DNA of 64,000 nucleotides from Kluyvera georgiana ATCC 51603 (lineage in GTDB: Bacteria; Pseudomonadota; Gammaproteobacteria; Enterobacterales; Enterobacteriaceae): NCBI RefSeq assembly GCF_001654985.1, contig NZ_LXEU01000039.1:1-64000 (forward strand), written 5' to 3'. Below, in pieces: positions 1 through 7,990 of the stretch. The position numbers and the translations under genes were made by a program. Within the stretch, counting starts at the first letter, position 1; every line of letters starts with the position of its first letter. The notes below the pieces were generated by a model. It was not told the origin of the DNA and did no database searches. It was given only the letters and a program-made list of their open reading frames with translations.

Positions 1-106
1 GATGAAACTCGCCGGGCAGCAGGCCGCCGAGGGGCGCGGGCCGGGGAGCTTTGTCCCAGCCTTCCTCGATGCGCTGTATGCGATGCAGGCGGAGGTGGCG
101 GTATGA
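1..106 (+). CDS. thiM: Hydroxyethylthiazole kinase ThiM, C-terminal end only
   Basis: The first bases read as an open frame (codons starting at base 2) ending in TGA at 104-106. The 34 residues end in [16 protein letters not shown] followed by a short acidic tail, which resembles the ThiM C-terminus as I recall it. ThiM phosphorylates 4-methyl-5-(2-hydroxyethyl)thiazole in thiamine salvage. The stop overlaps the thiD start (ATGA), the usual thiMD arrangement. The TPP riboswitch expected upstream of thiM lies outside the window. Confidence 0.85.
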   Translation, partial: MKLAGQQAAEGRGPGSFVPAFLDALYAMQAEVAV

Positions 107-903
107 AGCGCATTAACGCCTTGACCATCGCCGGTACCGACCCTAGCGGCGGCGCGGGCGTTCAGGCCGACCTGAAAACCTTCTCCGCGCTGGGTGCCTA
201 CGGTTGTTCGGTGATGACCGCGCTGGTGGCGCAAAACACCCGCGGGGTGCAATCGGTCTATCGCATTGAACCCGATTTTGTCGCCGCGCAGCTGGACTCG
301 GTTTTCAGCGACGTGCGCATTGATACCACCAAAATCGGCATGCTGGCCGAGACCGATATTGTTGAAGCCGTGGCCGAACGGCTTGCGCGTTATCGTATCC
401 AGAACGTGGTGCTCGACACGGTGATGCTGGCGAAAAGCGGCGATCCGCTGCTGTCCGCATCGGCGGTGGCGACGCTGCGTCAGCGTCTGCTGCCGCAGGT
501 TTCATTGATTACGCCAAACCTGCCGGAAGCGGCAGCGCTGCTCGATGCGCCGCATGCTCGCGGCGAACGCGAAATGCTTGAACAGGGACGGGCGCTGCGG
601 GCGCTGGGCTGTGAGGCGGTGCTGATGAAAGGCGGCCACCTTGACGACGCCGAAAGTCCGGACTGGCTGTTTACCGCCGACGGTGAAATGCGTTTTACCG
701 CGCCGCGCGTAGTGACCAAAAACACCCATGGCACCGGCTGCACGCTGTCGGCGGCGCTGGCGGCGTTACGGCCACGTCACGCAAGCTGGCAGGAAACGGT
801 GCCGGTCGCTAAAGCCTGGTTGTCCAGGGCACTGGCTCAGGCGGATACGCTGGAAGTGGGCGAGGGGATTGGCCCGGTACATCATTTCCACGAATGGTGG
901 TAG
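103..903 (+). CDS. thiD: Hydroxymethylpyrimidine/phosphomethylpyrimidine kinase ThiD
   Basis: This 266-residue protein has the length of E. coli ThiD. It phosphorylates HMP and then HMP-phosphate to HMP-PP for thiamine pyrophosphate synthesis in the cytosol. The N-terminal substrate loop [13 protein letters not shown] is present near residues 11-23. The ribokinase-fold anion-hole motif [14 protein letters not shown] is near residues 206-219, with the Gly-Thr-Gly-Cys catalytic segment intact. The start overlaps the thiM stop by four bases, so the two are translationally coupled. Nothing unusual was seen. Confidence 0.97.
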   Translation: MKRINALTIAGTDPSGGAGVQADLKTFSALGAYGCSVMTALVAQNTRGVQSVYRIEPDFVAAQLDSVFSDVRIDTTKIGMLAETDIVEAVAERLARYRIQNVVLDTVMLAKSGDPLLSASAVATLRQRLLPQVSLITPNLPEAAALLDAPHARGEREMLEQGRALRALGCEAVLMKGGHLDDAESPDWLFTADGEMRFTAPRVVTKNTHGTGCTLSAALAALRPRHASWQETVPVAKAWLSRALAQADTLEVGEGIGPVHHFHEWW

Positions 904-983
904 CTGTCCCGTCTGCGTGCCAGCAGCGTGTGCGTTAAAACCGACAAAAGTTGGACATTCTGCGCCCCCGGTACCAGGCTTAT

Positions 984-1005
984 CCTGCTCAAAAAATTGA
1001 GCAGG
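984..1005. repeat. Perfect inverted repeat upstream of fbaB
   Basis: The arms CCTGCTCAA and TTGAGCAGG are perfect over 9 bp, with a four-A loop. No T-run follows, so it is not a clear terminator of thiD. It could be an operator dyad or a hairpin in the fbaB leader. Confidence 0.6.
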
Positions 1006-1012
1006 ACATCCA

Positions 1013-1029
1013 GCCGACATGATGTCGGC
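1013..1029. repeat. Second perfect inverted repeat just before the fbaB ribosome-binding site
   Basis: The arms GCCGACA and TGTCGGC flank TGA. The element ends four bases before the Shine-Dalgarno-like run ACGGGAG at 1034-1040, so in RNA it would sit beside the ribosome-binding site of fbaB. Confidence 0.6.
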
Positions 1030-1047
1030 GCTTACGGGAGCATAGCT

Positions 1048-2100
1048 ATGACTGATATTGCGCAGTTGCTTGGCAAAGATGCCGACAGCCTTTTACAGCA
1101 TCGTTGTATGACCATTCCAGCCGACCAGCTCTACCTGCCTGGCCACGACTACGTTGACCGGGTGATGGTGGATAATAACCGCCCGCCTGCGGTGCTGCGA
1201 AACATGCAGACGCTCTACAACACCGGGCGTTTAGCCGGCACGGGCTACCTGTCGATTCTGCCGGTCGATCAGGGCGTTGAGCACTCGGCCGGGGCCTCGT
1301 TTGCCGCCAACCCGCTCTATTTTGACCCGAAAAACATCGTCGAACTGGCTATTGAAGCGGGCTGTAACTGCGTGGCCTCCACCTACGGCGTGCTGGCGTC
1401 GGTTTCGCGTCGCTACGCGCACCGCATTCCGTTCCTCGTGAAGCTCAACCACAACGAAACGCTGAGCTACCCAAATACTTTCGATCAAACGCTGTATGCC
1501 AGCGTTGAGCAGGCCTTCAACCTCGGCGCGGTGGCCGTGGGGGCGACTATCTATTTTGGTTCAGAAGAGTCTCGCCGCCAGATTGAGGAGATCTCAGCCG
1601 CTTTCGAGCGCGCGCATGAGCTGGGGCTGGTCACCGTACTGTGGGCCTATCTGCGCAACCCGGCGTTTAAGAAAGACGGCGTTGACTATCACGTCTCCGC
1701 CGACTTGACCGGTCAGGCCAACCATCTGGCTGCCACCATCGGCGCGGATATCGTCAAACAAAAAATGGCCGAAAATAACGGCGGCTATAAAGCGGTGAAC
1801 TTTGGCTATACCGACGATCGGGTATACAGCAAATTGACCACCGACAACCCGATTGACCTGGTGCGCTATCAGCTGGCGAACTGCTATATGGGCCGCGCGG
1901 GGCTGATCAATTCCGGCGGTGCGGCGGGCGGTGAGACCGACCTGTCCGATGCGGTACGTACTGCGGTTATCAACAAACGTGCTGGCGGCATGGGGCTGAT
2001 TCTGGGCCGCAAAGCGTTTAAAAAATCCATGGCCGACGGCGTGCAGTTGATCAACGCCGTGCAGGATGTCTACCTCGACAGCAAAATCCCCTTCGCCTAG
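1048..2100 (+). CDS. fbaB: Class I fructose-bisphosphate aldolase FbaB
   Basis: Schiff-base aldolase that splits or forms fructose 1,6-bisphosphate; in E. coli it serves mainly gluconeogenesis. The start at 1048 gives 350 residues beginning [13 protein letters not shown], matching the E. coli protein, and is preceded by ACGGGAG at 1034-1040. An in-frame upstream ATG at 928 would add 40 residues unlike the family and is rejected. The family's Schiff-base lysine falls at K237 in the motif DIVKQKM. The archaeal-type DhnA/FbaB aldolase fold covers the full length. It stands alone: the following gene has its own regulatory region. Confidence 0.96.
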   Translation: MTDIAQLLGKDADSLLQHRCMTIPADQLYLPGHDYVDRVMVDNNRPPAVLRNMQTLYNTGRLAGTGYLSILPVDQGVEHSAGASFAANPLYFDPKNIVELAIEAGCNCVASTYGVLASVSRRYAHRIPFLVKLNHNETLSYPNTFDQTLYASVEQAFNLGAVAVGATIYFGSEESRRQIEEISAAFERAHELGLVTVLWAYLRNPAFKKDGVDYHVSADLTGQANHLAATIGADIVKQKMAENNGGYKAVNFGYTDDRVYSKLTTDNPIDLVRYQLANCYMGRAGLINSGGAAGGETDLSDAVRTAVINKRAGGMGLILGRKAFKKSMADGVQLINAVQDVYLDSKIPFA

Positions 2101-2106
2101 TCTACC

Positions 2107-2134
2107 GCCTTCCCATCCGCCCGGGTGGGAAGGC
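2107..2134 (+). terminator. GC-rich hairpin after fbaB
   Basis: The arms GCCTTCCCA and TGGGAAGGC form a 9-bp stem seven bases after the fbaB stop. It lacks a clean T-tract, so it is a possible terminator or mRNA-stabilising hairpin rather than a textbook intrinsic terminator. Confidence 0.45.
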
Positions 2135-2162
2135 CGATCCCCTTCACACTTCGTTATCCTTT

Positions 2163-2178
2163 TGTGAAAAACATCACG
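2163..2178 (+). promoter_or_regulatory. Probable CRP-binding site upstream of the dehydratase-transporter locus
   Basis: TGTGA-N6-TCACG matches the CRP consensus TGTGA-N6-TCACA at nine of ten core positions. It lies about 200 bases before the dehydratase start and upstream of two operator-like palindromes, as expected for catabolite control of a carbon-source operon. Confidence 0.6.
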
Positions 2179-2211
2179 CCCCCTTGTGCGCATGCCCAAA
2201 AAACAGCCGAT

Positions 2212-2244
2212 TGTTAGCGCTATTTGTCCGTGGAAGCGCTGTTA
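2212..2244 (+). promoter_or_regulatory. Pair of LacI-family operator-like palindromes
   Basis: TGTTAGCGCTATTT (2212-2225) and TGGAAGCGCTGTTA (2231-2244) share the centre AGCGCT. Both resemble the LacI/GalR operator pattern, with a central CG and TG...CA-like ends. They are 19 bases apart, between the CRP site and a possible -10 (TTAGAT, about 2253-2258). No LacI-type regulator is encoded nearby, so the repressor would act from elsewhere. Confidence 0.45.
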
Positions 2245-2367
2245 TTTTGTGCTTAGATTAGTCGTGAAACGCCTTTTCAATTCCCTAAAACCGTTTTATC
2301 GGATCAGTGTTGGACACAGGATTGTGACGCGATGAGCGGCAATCGAATGTTGTACTAAGGACACATA

Positions 2368-3522
2368 ATGAAAATTGAATCTGTAAATGTCACCGTTTTC
2401 CAGCATCCTACCCGACGGGTCTCGGATAGCGCCGGGCACTCGCATCCGGGGCCAGAAAGCATGGCCAAAATGGCAATGCTGACGATTACCGCGGACGATG
2501 GCAGCAAGGGCTACTCGTTTGCACCACCGGAAATCGTGCGCCCGTTCGTGGTGAATACTTTCTTCCGTAAAGTGCTGGTCGGTCAGGATCCGTTCGACCG
2601 TGAGCGCATCTGGCAGGACCTGGTGCACTGGCAGCGGGGTAGCGCGCACCAGCTTACCGAACGCGCGTTGTCTTTCGTGGAACAAGCATTGTGGGACCTG
2701 ATTGGGCGTAAGCTCAATATGCCGGTCTACAAACTGCTCGGCGGCTATCGTGACAAAGTCCCGGCCTACGGCAGCACCATGTGCGGTGACGACTTAGCCG
2801 GCGGTTTGTCCACGCCGGAAGAGTACGCGGTCTTCGCTGAAACGCTGGTGGCGCGCGGCTACAAGGCCATCAAGCTGCATACCTGGATGCCGCCGGTCTC
2901 CTTCGCGCCGAACCCGAAAATGGATATCAAAGCCTGCGCCGCGGTGCGTGAAGCGGTCGGCCCGGATATCGATCTGATGATTGACGGCTACCACTGGTAC
3001 AGCCGCACCGAAGCGCTGTGGATTGGTAAAGAGCTGGAAAAACTCAACTTCGCGTGGTTTGAAGAACCGATGGAAGAGGACAGCATGTCGTCCTACGCGT
3101 GGCTGGCGGAAAATCTCTCTATCCCGATTATCGGGCCGGAAAGCTTCGGCGGTAAGCACCACAGCCGTGCGGATTGGGTGAAAGCGGGCGCGTGCGACAT
3201 TCTGCGCGCGGGCGCTAACGGCGTGGGCGGCATTACGCCGACCATGAAGGTGGCGGCGCTGGCGGAATCCTTCGGTATGGACTGCGAAGTACACGGCAAC
3301 GGCGCGGCAAGCCTGGCGGTGGTCGGCGCGATCCGTAACTGCCGCTGGTATGAGCGCGGCCTGCTGCATCCGTTCCTCGACTACGACCAGCCGGCGGCCT
3401 ACCTGAACAGCATCATCGACCCGATGGACGCGGATGGCTTTGTTCATCTGTCTCAACGCCCGGGACTGGGCGAAGACATCAATTTTGCCTATATCGAAGC
3501 CAATACCGTTAGCCACGACTGA
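2368..3522 (+). CDS. Enolase-superfamily sugar-acid dehydratase-like protein (mandelate racemase/muconate lactonizing family)
   Basis: 384 residues with a capping domain (about 1-125) and a TIM-barrel domain. Expected metal ligands are D206 (LMIDGYHWY), E232 (WFEEPM) and E258 (IGPESF). A D277/H309 pair (ACDILRAG, CEVHGNG) sits where the His-Asp dyad of the mandelate racemase subgroup lies. The second-strand base motif reads K169-L-H171, K-x-H rather than the common K-x-K. The family mostly dehydrates or epimerises acid sugars; the substrate here is not recognised. A good ribosome-binding run (AAGGA) precedes the start. It is the first gene of a cluster with a peptide-type ABC transporter 62 bases downstream, so it probably acts on the imported compound. 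Confidence 0.85.
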   Translation: MKIESVNVTVFQHPTRRVSDSAGHSHPGPESMAKMAMLTITADDGSKGYSFAPPEIVRPFVVNTFFRKVLVGQDPFDRERIWQDLVHWQRGSAHQLTERALSFVEQALWDLIGRKLNMPVYKLLGGYRDKVPAYGSTMCGDDLAGGLSTPEEYAVFAETLVARGYKAIKLHTWMPPVSFAPNPKMDIKACAAVREAVGPDIDLMIDGYHWYSRTEALWIGKELEKLNFAWFEEPMEEDSMSSYAWLAENLSIPIIGPESFGGKHHSRADWVKAGACDILRAGANGVGGITPTMKVAALAESFGMDCEVHGNGAASLAVVGAIRNCRWYERGLLHPFLDYDQPAAYLNSIIDPMDADGFVHLSQRPGLGEDINFAYIEANTVSHD

Positions 3523-3584
3523 CATATAACAAAGACAGGCGCGTACGGATTCGTAGCCTGTCGTACCCTACAGGCGACAGATAG

Positions 3585-5207
3585 ATGAAAAAATCCTCCT
3601 TACTGGGAGCGTGTTTGCTCGCGCTCACGATGACGATGGGGAGCGGGGCGGCGTTGGCAAAAACGCCGCCGGATCAGCTCATCATCGGCATGAACATGAA
3701 CAATCTGCTGACCCTCGACCCGGCCGCGATGACCGGTAATGAAGTGGTCGGTATCGTGGTCAATCTCTATGATTCGCTGGTTGAACTGGACCCAGAACAG
3801 CTGACCAACGTCGAACCGGCACTGGCCAAATCCTGGGACATCAGCCCGGATGGCAAAACGCTGACCTTCCATCTGCAAAACAACGTCAAGTTTCACTCCG
3901 GCAACCCGCTGACCGCCGCCGATGTGGTGTGGTCGATGCGTCGTATTCTGCACCTAAACCTCGCACAGGCGTCGGTGTGGAAGTCTTACGGCTTCAGCAA
4001 AAAGAACGTCGATAAGCAGGTGACCGCGCTGGACGACTATACGGTGCAGATTGTGCTGCCAAAGGCGAACGATCCGCAGCTGGTGATTTACTCGCTCGGC
4101 GCGCTCGGTAACCTCGGCGTGCTCGACAGCAAAACCGTGCAGAGCCATGAACAGGATAACGACTGGGGCAACAAGTGGCTGACCACGCACGAAGCCGGTT
4201 CCGGGCCGTTTATGCTGGAGACCTGGCAGGCCAAAGACGTGCTGCGCATGAAGCGTAACCCGGACTACTGGCGGGGCGAGCCGAAGATGAGCCGCGTGGT
4301 GCTGCGCCATTTCCAGGAATCGCAGACCCTGCGTCTGATGATTGAAAAAGGCGACCTCGATATTGCCAACAATATGGCGGTATCCGATATCAACGCCCTG
4401 CGCAAAGATCCGCAGCTTACCGTCGACGCGGTGCAACGCGGCACCATGTACTACGTGGCGATGAGCATGAAAGAGGCGCACTTCGCCAACCCGAAGGTAC
4501 GTGAGGCGGTACGCTACCTGATTGATTATCAGGGGATTAACAAAGCGCTGATGCCGGGTTACGGCGTACTGCACCAGCGGCCAATCAAGGCGGGCATGCC
4601 GTCGACGCTGCCGGATCCGGGTTACCGCTTTGATCTCGCGAAGGCGAAAAAGCTGCTGGCGGAAGCGGGCTACCCGGACGGTTTTGATACCACCCTGCGC
4701 GTGCTCTCGGACCAGCCGTTCCTCAATATCGCCATTGCCGTTCAGTCGACGCTGATGCAGGCGGGGATCAACGCCAAAATCATCACCGGTACCGGCAACC
4801 AGATCTACGGCGCGATGCGCGAACGTAAGTTCGACATGCTGGTCGGTCGCGGGGGCAGCGGGATGGAGCCGCATCCGCACTCCAGCCTGCGCGCGCTGGT
4901 CTATAACCCGGACAACAGCGATGAAGCGCGACTCACCAACTTCCAGGGCTGGCGTACCGGTTTTTACGACAAACAGCTCAACGAGATGATTGATGGCGCG
5001 CTGCTGGAACGTAACCCGCAGAAGCAAATAGCCGATTACCAGGCGATTCAAACTCGTTTCGACGCGCTGATCCCGGCGATGATCCCCGTCTCGCAGATGG
5101 TGGATTCGGTGGTCGTGCGCAACGAAGTGAAAGACTACAAACCCCACCCGTCGGCGACCACCTTCTTGCGTGACGTCTACAAAGTGAGCGAAGGAGATAA
5201 AGGATGA
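3585..5207 (+). CDS. Periplasmic substrate-binding protein, peptide/nickel ABC transporter family (SBP_bac_5)
   Basis: 540 residues with a Sec signal peptide (MKKSSLLGACLLALTM, cleavage after about residue 25 at ALA-K). The mature part begins with the DppA/OppA-like segment on target position (LTLDPAAMTGNE) and continues through the usual two-lobed fold, including HFQESQTLRLMIEKGDLDIA. The family binds oligopeptides, nickel complexes, opines or oligosaccharides. The dehydratase neighbour makes a sugar-acid-like ligand possible, which is inference. Its stop overlaps the first permease start by four bases (ATGA), indicating one operon. Confidence 0.92.
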   Translation: MKKSSLLGACLLALTMTMGSGAALAKTPPDQLIIGMNMNNLLTLDPAAMTGNEVVGIVVNLYDSLVELDPEQLTNVEPALAKSWDISPDGKTLTFHLQNNVKFHSGNPLTAADVVWSMRRILHLNLAQASVWKSYGFSKKNVDKQVTALDDYTVQIVLPKANDPQLVIYSLGALGNLGVLDSKTVQSHEQDNDWGNKWLTTHEAGSGPFMLETWQAKDVLRMKRNPDYWRGEPKMSRVVLRHFQESQTLRLMIEKGDLDIANNMAVSDINALRKDPQLTVDAVQRGTMYYVAMSMKEAHFANPKVREAVRYLIDYQGINKALMPGYGVLHQRPIKAGMPSTLPDPGYRFDLAKAKKLLAEAGYPDGFDTTLRVLSDQPFLNIAIAVQSTLMQAGINAKIITGTGNQIYGAMRERKFDMLVGRGGSGMEPHPHSSLRALVYNPDNSDEARLTNFQGWRTGFYDKQLNEMIDGALLERNPQKQIADYQAIQTRFDALIPAMIPVSQMVDSVVVRNEVKDYKPHPSATTFLRDVYKVSEGDKG

Positions 5208-6241
5208 GTACGGCAATTCTCGCGCCCGGCTCCCGGACCCGGCGCTTTTCAAAACGGTTGATGCAGGTGGCGATTACGCTGTTTGGCCTGCTGCTGCTGA
5301 CCTTCTTCATTGGCCGCGTGATGCCCATCGACCCGGTTCTGGCGATTGTCGGCCCGGATGCCGACCAGAGCACCTATCAGCAGGTCTATCACCAGCTGGG
5401 ATTTGACCAGTCGCTGATGACCCAGTTTGGCATTTACTTCGTCAACCTGCTGCACGGCGACCTCGGTAACGCGCTGCTGACCGGGAAACCGGTGACCGAC
5501 GATATTATCCGCGTCTTCCCGGCGACCATGGAGCTGGCGACGATGGCGATTATCGTCGGCGCGGGCCTCGGCATTCCGCTGGGCGTGCTGGCGGCGGCGC
5601 GTCGTAACAGTATTTCCGACTACGTGGTGCGCATTATCAGCCTCGCCGGTTATTCCACGCCGATTTTCTGGGTGGGGATGATGGGGCTGCTGGTGTTTTA
5701 CGCCTGGCTCGGCTGGGTGGGCGGCGCCGGGCGCGTGGATCTGGGGCTGGACGGCATCGTGCCGCGCCGTACCGGGCTGATGACCGTGGATGCGCTGCTG
5801 GCAGGGAACAGCGAGGTGTTCTGGAATGCCATTAATCACCTGATTCTGCCTGCCGCGCTGCTGGGCTTCCACTCGCTGGCTTACATCAGCCGTATGACCC
5901 GCAGCTTTATGCTGGCGCAGCTGTCGCAGGAGTTCATCATCACCGCCCGCGTGAAAGGGCTGACCGAGCGTCAGGTGATCTGGAATCACGCGTTTCGCAA
6001 CATCCTCGTGCAGCTGCTGACGGTGGTGGCGCTGGCCTACGGTTCGCTGCTGGAGGGGGCGGTACTGATTGAAACCGTCTTCTCCTGGCCGGGCTTTGGC
6101 TCCTATCTCACCGGCAGCCTGCTGCTGGGCGATATGAATGCGGTGATGGGCTGCGTACTGCTGGTTGGGGTGATCTTCGTGATGCTCAACCTGCTGTCCG
6201 ACATGCTGTATCAATTCTTCGATCCGAGGACAAAATCATGA
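5204..6241 (+). CDS. ABC transporter permease, DppB/OppB type
   Basis: 345 residues with an N-terminal membrane segment (LFGLLLLTFFIGRVMPI), a periplasmic loop and about five further helices. The EAA-type cytoplasmic loop is near residues 250-270 (ITARVKGLTERQVIWNHAFRN). It is the inner-membrane pore subunit paired with the next gene. It overlaps its neighbours on both sides by four bases. Length and layout are typical of DppB-like permeases. Confidence 0.93.
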   Translation: MSTAILAPGSRTRRFSKRLMQVAITLFGLLLLTFFIGRVMPIDPVLAIVGPDADQSTYQQVYHQLGFDQSLMTQFGIYFVNLLHGDLGNALLTGKPVTDDIIRVFPATMELATMAIIVGAGLGIPLGVLAAARRNSISDYVVRIISLAGYSTPIFWVGMMGLLVFYAWLGWVGGAGRVDLGLDGIVPRRTGLMTVDALLAGNSEVFWNAINHLILPAALLGFHSLAYISRMTRSFMLAQLSQEFIITARVKGLTERQVIWNHAFRNILVQLLTVVALAYGSLLEGAVLIETVFSWPGFGSYLTGSLLLGDMNAVMGCVLLVGVIFVMLNLLSDMLYQFFDPRTKS

Positions 6242-7143
6242 CGGTTTCTCTGGATACTTCCCTTTCAGGCGCTAGCGGCGAAGGCCGCCAGCGGTTGGTC
6301 CGCGCACTGGCACGAGCGGGTGGCTTTATTGGCAAGATGGCGCGTAACCCGTTAACGGCGATTGGCGGCGGGATTATCTTCCTGCTGCTGGTGGTGGCGA
6401 TTTTCGCGCCGCTGATTGCGCCCTATAACCCGCTGGTGCAGGACTTAAGCAACGCGCTTACCGCGCCGAATGCGCAGCACTGGTTTGGCACCGACGAGTT
6501 TGGTCGCGATATCTTCAGCCGTCTGGTGTATGGCTCGCGCATCACGCTGTACATCGTGCTGCTGGTGTCGGTCACCGTCGGCCCGCTGGGGCTGCTGCTT
6601 GGCGTCTGCGCGGGCTATTTCGGCGGCAAGGTAGACATGGTGCTGATGCGCGTCACCGACATCTTTATCTCCTTCCCAAGCCTGGTGCTGGCGCTGGCGT
6701 TCGTCGCCGCCTTAGGCCCAGGGCTGGAGCACGTGGTGATCGCCATTACGCTCACCGCCTGGCCGCCGATTGCGCGTCTGGCGCGCGCCGAAACGCTGTC
6801 GCTGCGTCAGGCGGATTTTATCTCCGCCGTGCGCTTGCAGGGGGCCTCTCCGGCGAGGGTGCTGTGGCGTCATATCGTGCCGCTGTGCCTGCCGTCGGTG
6901 ATTATCCGTATCACCATGAACATGGCGGGGATCATTCTGACCGCTGCCGGTCTTGGCTTCCTCGGCCTCGGCGCACAGCCGCCGGAGCCGGAGTGGGGGG
7001 CGATGATCTCCAGCGGCCGTACCTACATGATGGAGTGCTGGTGGGTGGTGACGATTCCGGGGCTGGCGATTCTGATCAACAGCTTAGCGTTCAACTTCTT
7101 AGGAGATGGCCTACGTGACATCCTCGATCCTCGCAGCGAATAA
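6238..7143 (+). CDS. ABC transporter permease, DppC/OppC type
   Basis: 301 residues. It has the characteristic N-terminal helix, the motif HWFGTDEFGRDIFSRLVYGSR of the OppC N-terminal region, and the EAA loop (DFISAVRLQGASPARVLWRH). Second pore subunit of the transporter. It overlaps the preceding permease by four bases. The following ATPase starts inside its 3' end. Confidence 0.94.
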   Translation: MTVSLDTSLSGASGEGRQRLVRALARAGGFIGKMARNPLTAIGGGIIFLLLVVAIFAPLIAPYNPLVQDLSNALTAPNAQHWFGTDEFGRDIFSRLVYGSRITLYIVLLVSVTVGPLGLLLGVCAGYFGGKVDMVLMRVTDIFISFPSLVLALAFVAALGPGLEHVVIAITLTAWPPIARLARAETLSLRQADFISAVRLQGASPARVLWRHIVPLCLPSVIIRITMNMAGIILTAAGLGFLGLGAQPPEPEWGAMISSGRTYMMECWWVVTIPGLAILINSLAFNFLGDGLRDILDPRSE

Positions 7144-7981
7144 CGCTGCACCGCTGCTCGACGTGCGCGACCTGTGCGTCGACTTCGTCAACGGCAACGC
7201 GGTCACCCATGCGGTGCGCGGCGTCTCCTTCCAGTTGGGGCGTGAAAAACTGGCGATAGTGGGGGAGTCCGGCTCCGGTAAATCCACCGTCGGGCGCGCG
7301 CTGCTGCATCTGCATCCGAAAAAGGCGCGTATCGAGGCAAGCTGCATGCAGTTTGGCGACATCGACCTGCTTAACGCCAGCGAAGCGCAGATGCGCACCA
7401 TTCGTGGCAAACGGATTTCAATGATTATGCAGGATCCGAAATACTCGCTGAACCCGGTGGTGCGCGTGGGCGATCAGATTGCCGAAGCCTGGCTGACGCA
7501 CCATCCGGGGCATAAGGCGGAGGCGAAAGCCAAAGCGCTGGAGATGCTCGACGTGGTGCGCATCCGTGACCCGCAGCGGGTTTATCACCTCTATCCGCAT
7601 GAGATCTCCGGCGGTCAGGGGCAGCGTATCATGATTGCGATGATGCTGATTACCGACCCGGAGCTGGTGATTGCCGATGAACCGACCTCGGCGCTGGACG
7701 TTTCCGTACGTTTGCAGGTGCTGGGGCTGCTCGACGACCTGGTGAAATCGCGCGGGCTGGGGCTGATTTTTATCAGCCACGATATCAACCTGGTGCGCAG
7801 CTTCTGCGATCGGGTGCTGGTGATGTACGCCGGGCGGGTGGTGGAATCTATCGCCGCCTGCGAGCTCGACAACGCGAAGCATCCCTACACGCAGGGTTTA
7901 ATCAGCGCGCTGCCGGATATGCACGATCGTCGCCCGGTGCTGCCGGTGCTACAGCGTCAGGCCTGCTGGCTGACGGATTAA
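7115..7981 (+). CDS. ABC transporter ATPase, DppD/NikD-like
   Basis: Nucleotide-binding subunit with Walker A GESGSGKST, Q-loop MIMQDPKYSLNP, signature SGGQGQR, Walker B LVIADEPTSALD and H-loop ISHDI. An AGGAG Shine-Dalgarno run at 7101-7105 touches the ATG at 7106 but sits nine bases before an in-frame GTG at 7115. I therefore prefer the GTG start (288 residues), which overlaps the permease by 29 bases; the ATG would add three residues. The protein lacks the Cys-rich C-terminal extension of OppD/DppD and is nearer NikD in size. Confidence 0.9.
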   Translation: MTSSILAANNAAPLLDVRDLCVDFVNGNAVTHAVRGVSFQLGREKLAIVGESGSGKSTVGRALLHLHPKKARIEASCMQFGDIDLLNASEAQMRTIRGKRISMIMQDPKYSLNPVVRVGDQIAEAWLTHHPGHKAEAKAKALEMLDVVRIRDPQRVYHLYPHEISGGQGQRIMIAMMLITDPELVIADEPTSALDVSVRLQVLGLLDDLVKSRGLGLIFISHDINLVRSFCDRVLVMYAGRVVESIAACELDNAKHPYTQGLISALPDMHDRRPVLPVLQRQACWLTD

Positions 7982-7990
7982 GGAGTCATC

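Noticed and set aside
2107-2134. Strong intrinsic terminator after fbaB.
   Set aside because: The hairpin is good but no T-tract follows, so it is reported only as a possible terminator.
3954-5252. Long minus-strand open frames opposite the binding-protein and permease genes (up to about 430 codons).
   Set aside because: They are third-position-GC shadows of well-supported plus-strand genes. Their products are His/Arg/Gln-rich without motifs and they lack ribosome-binding sites.
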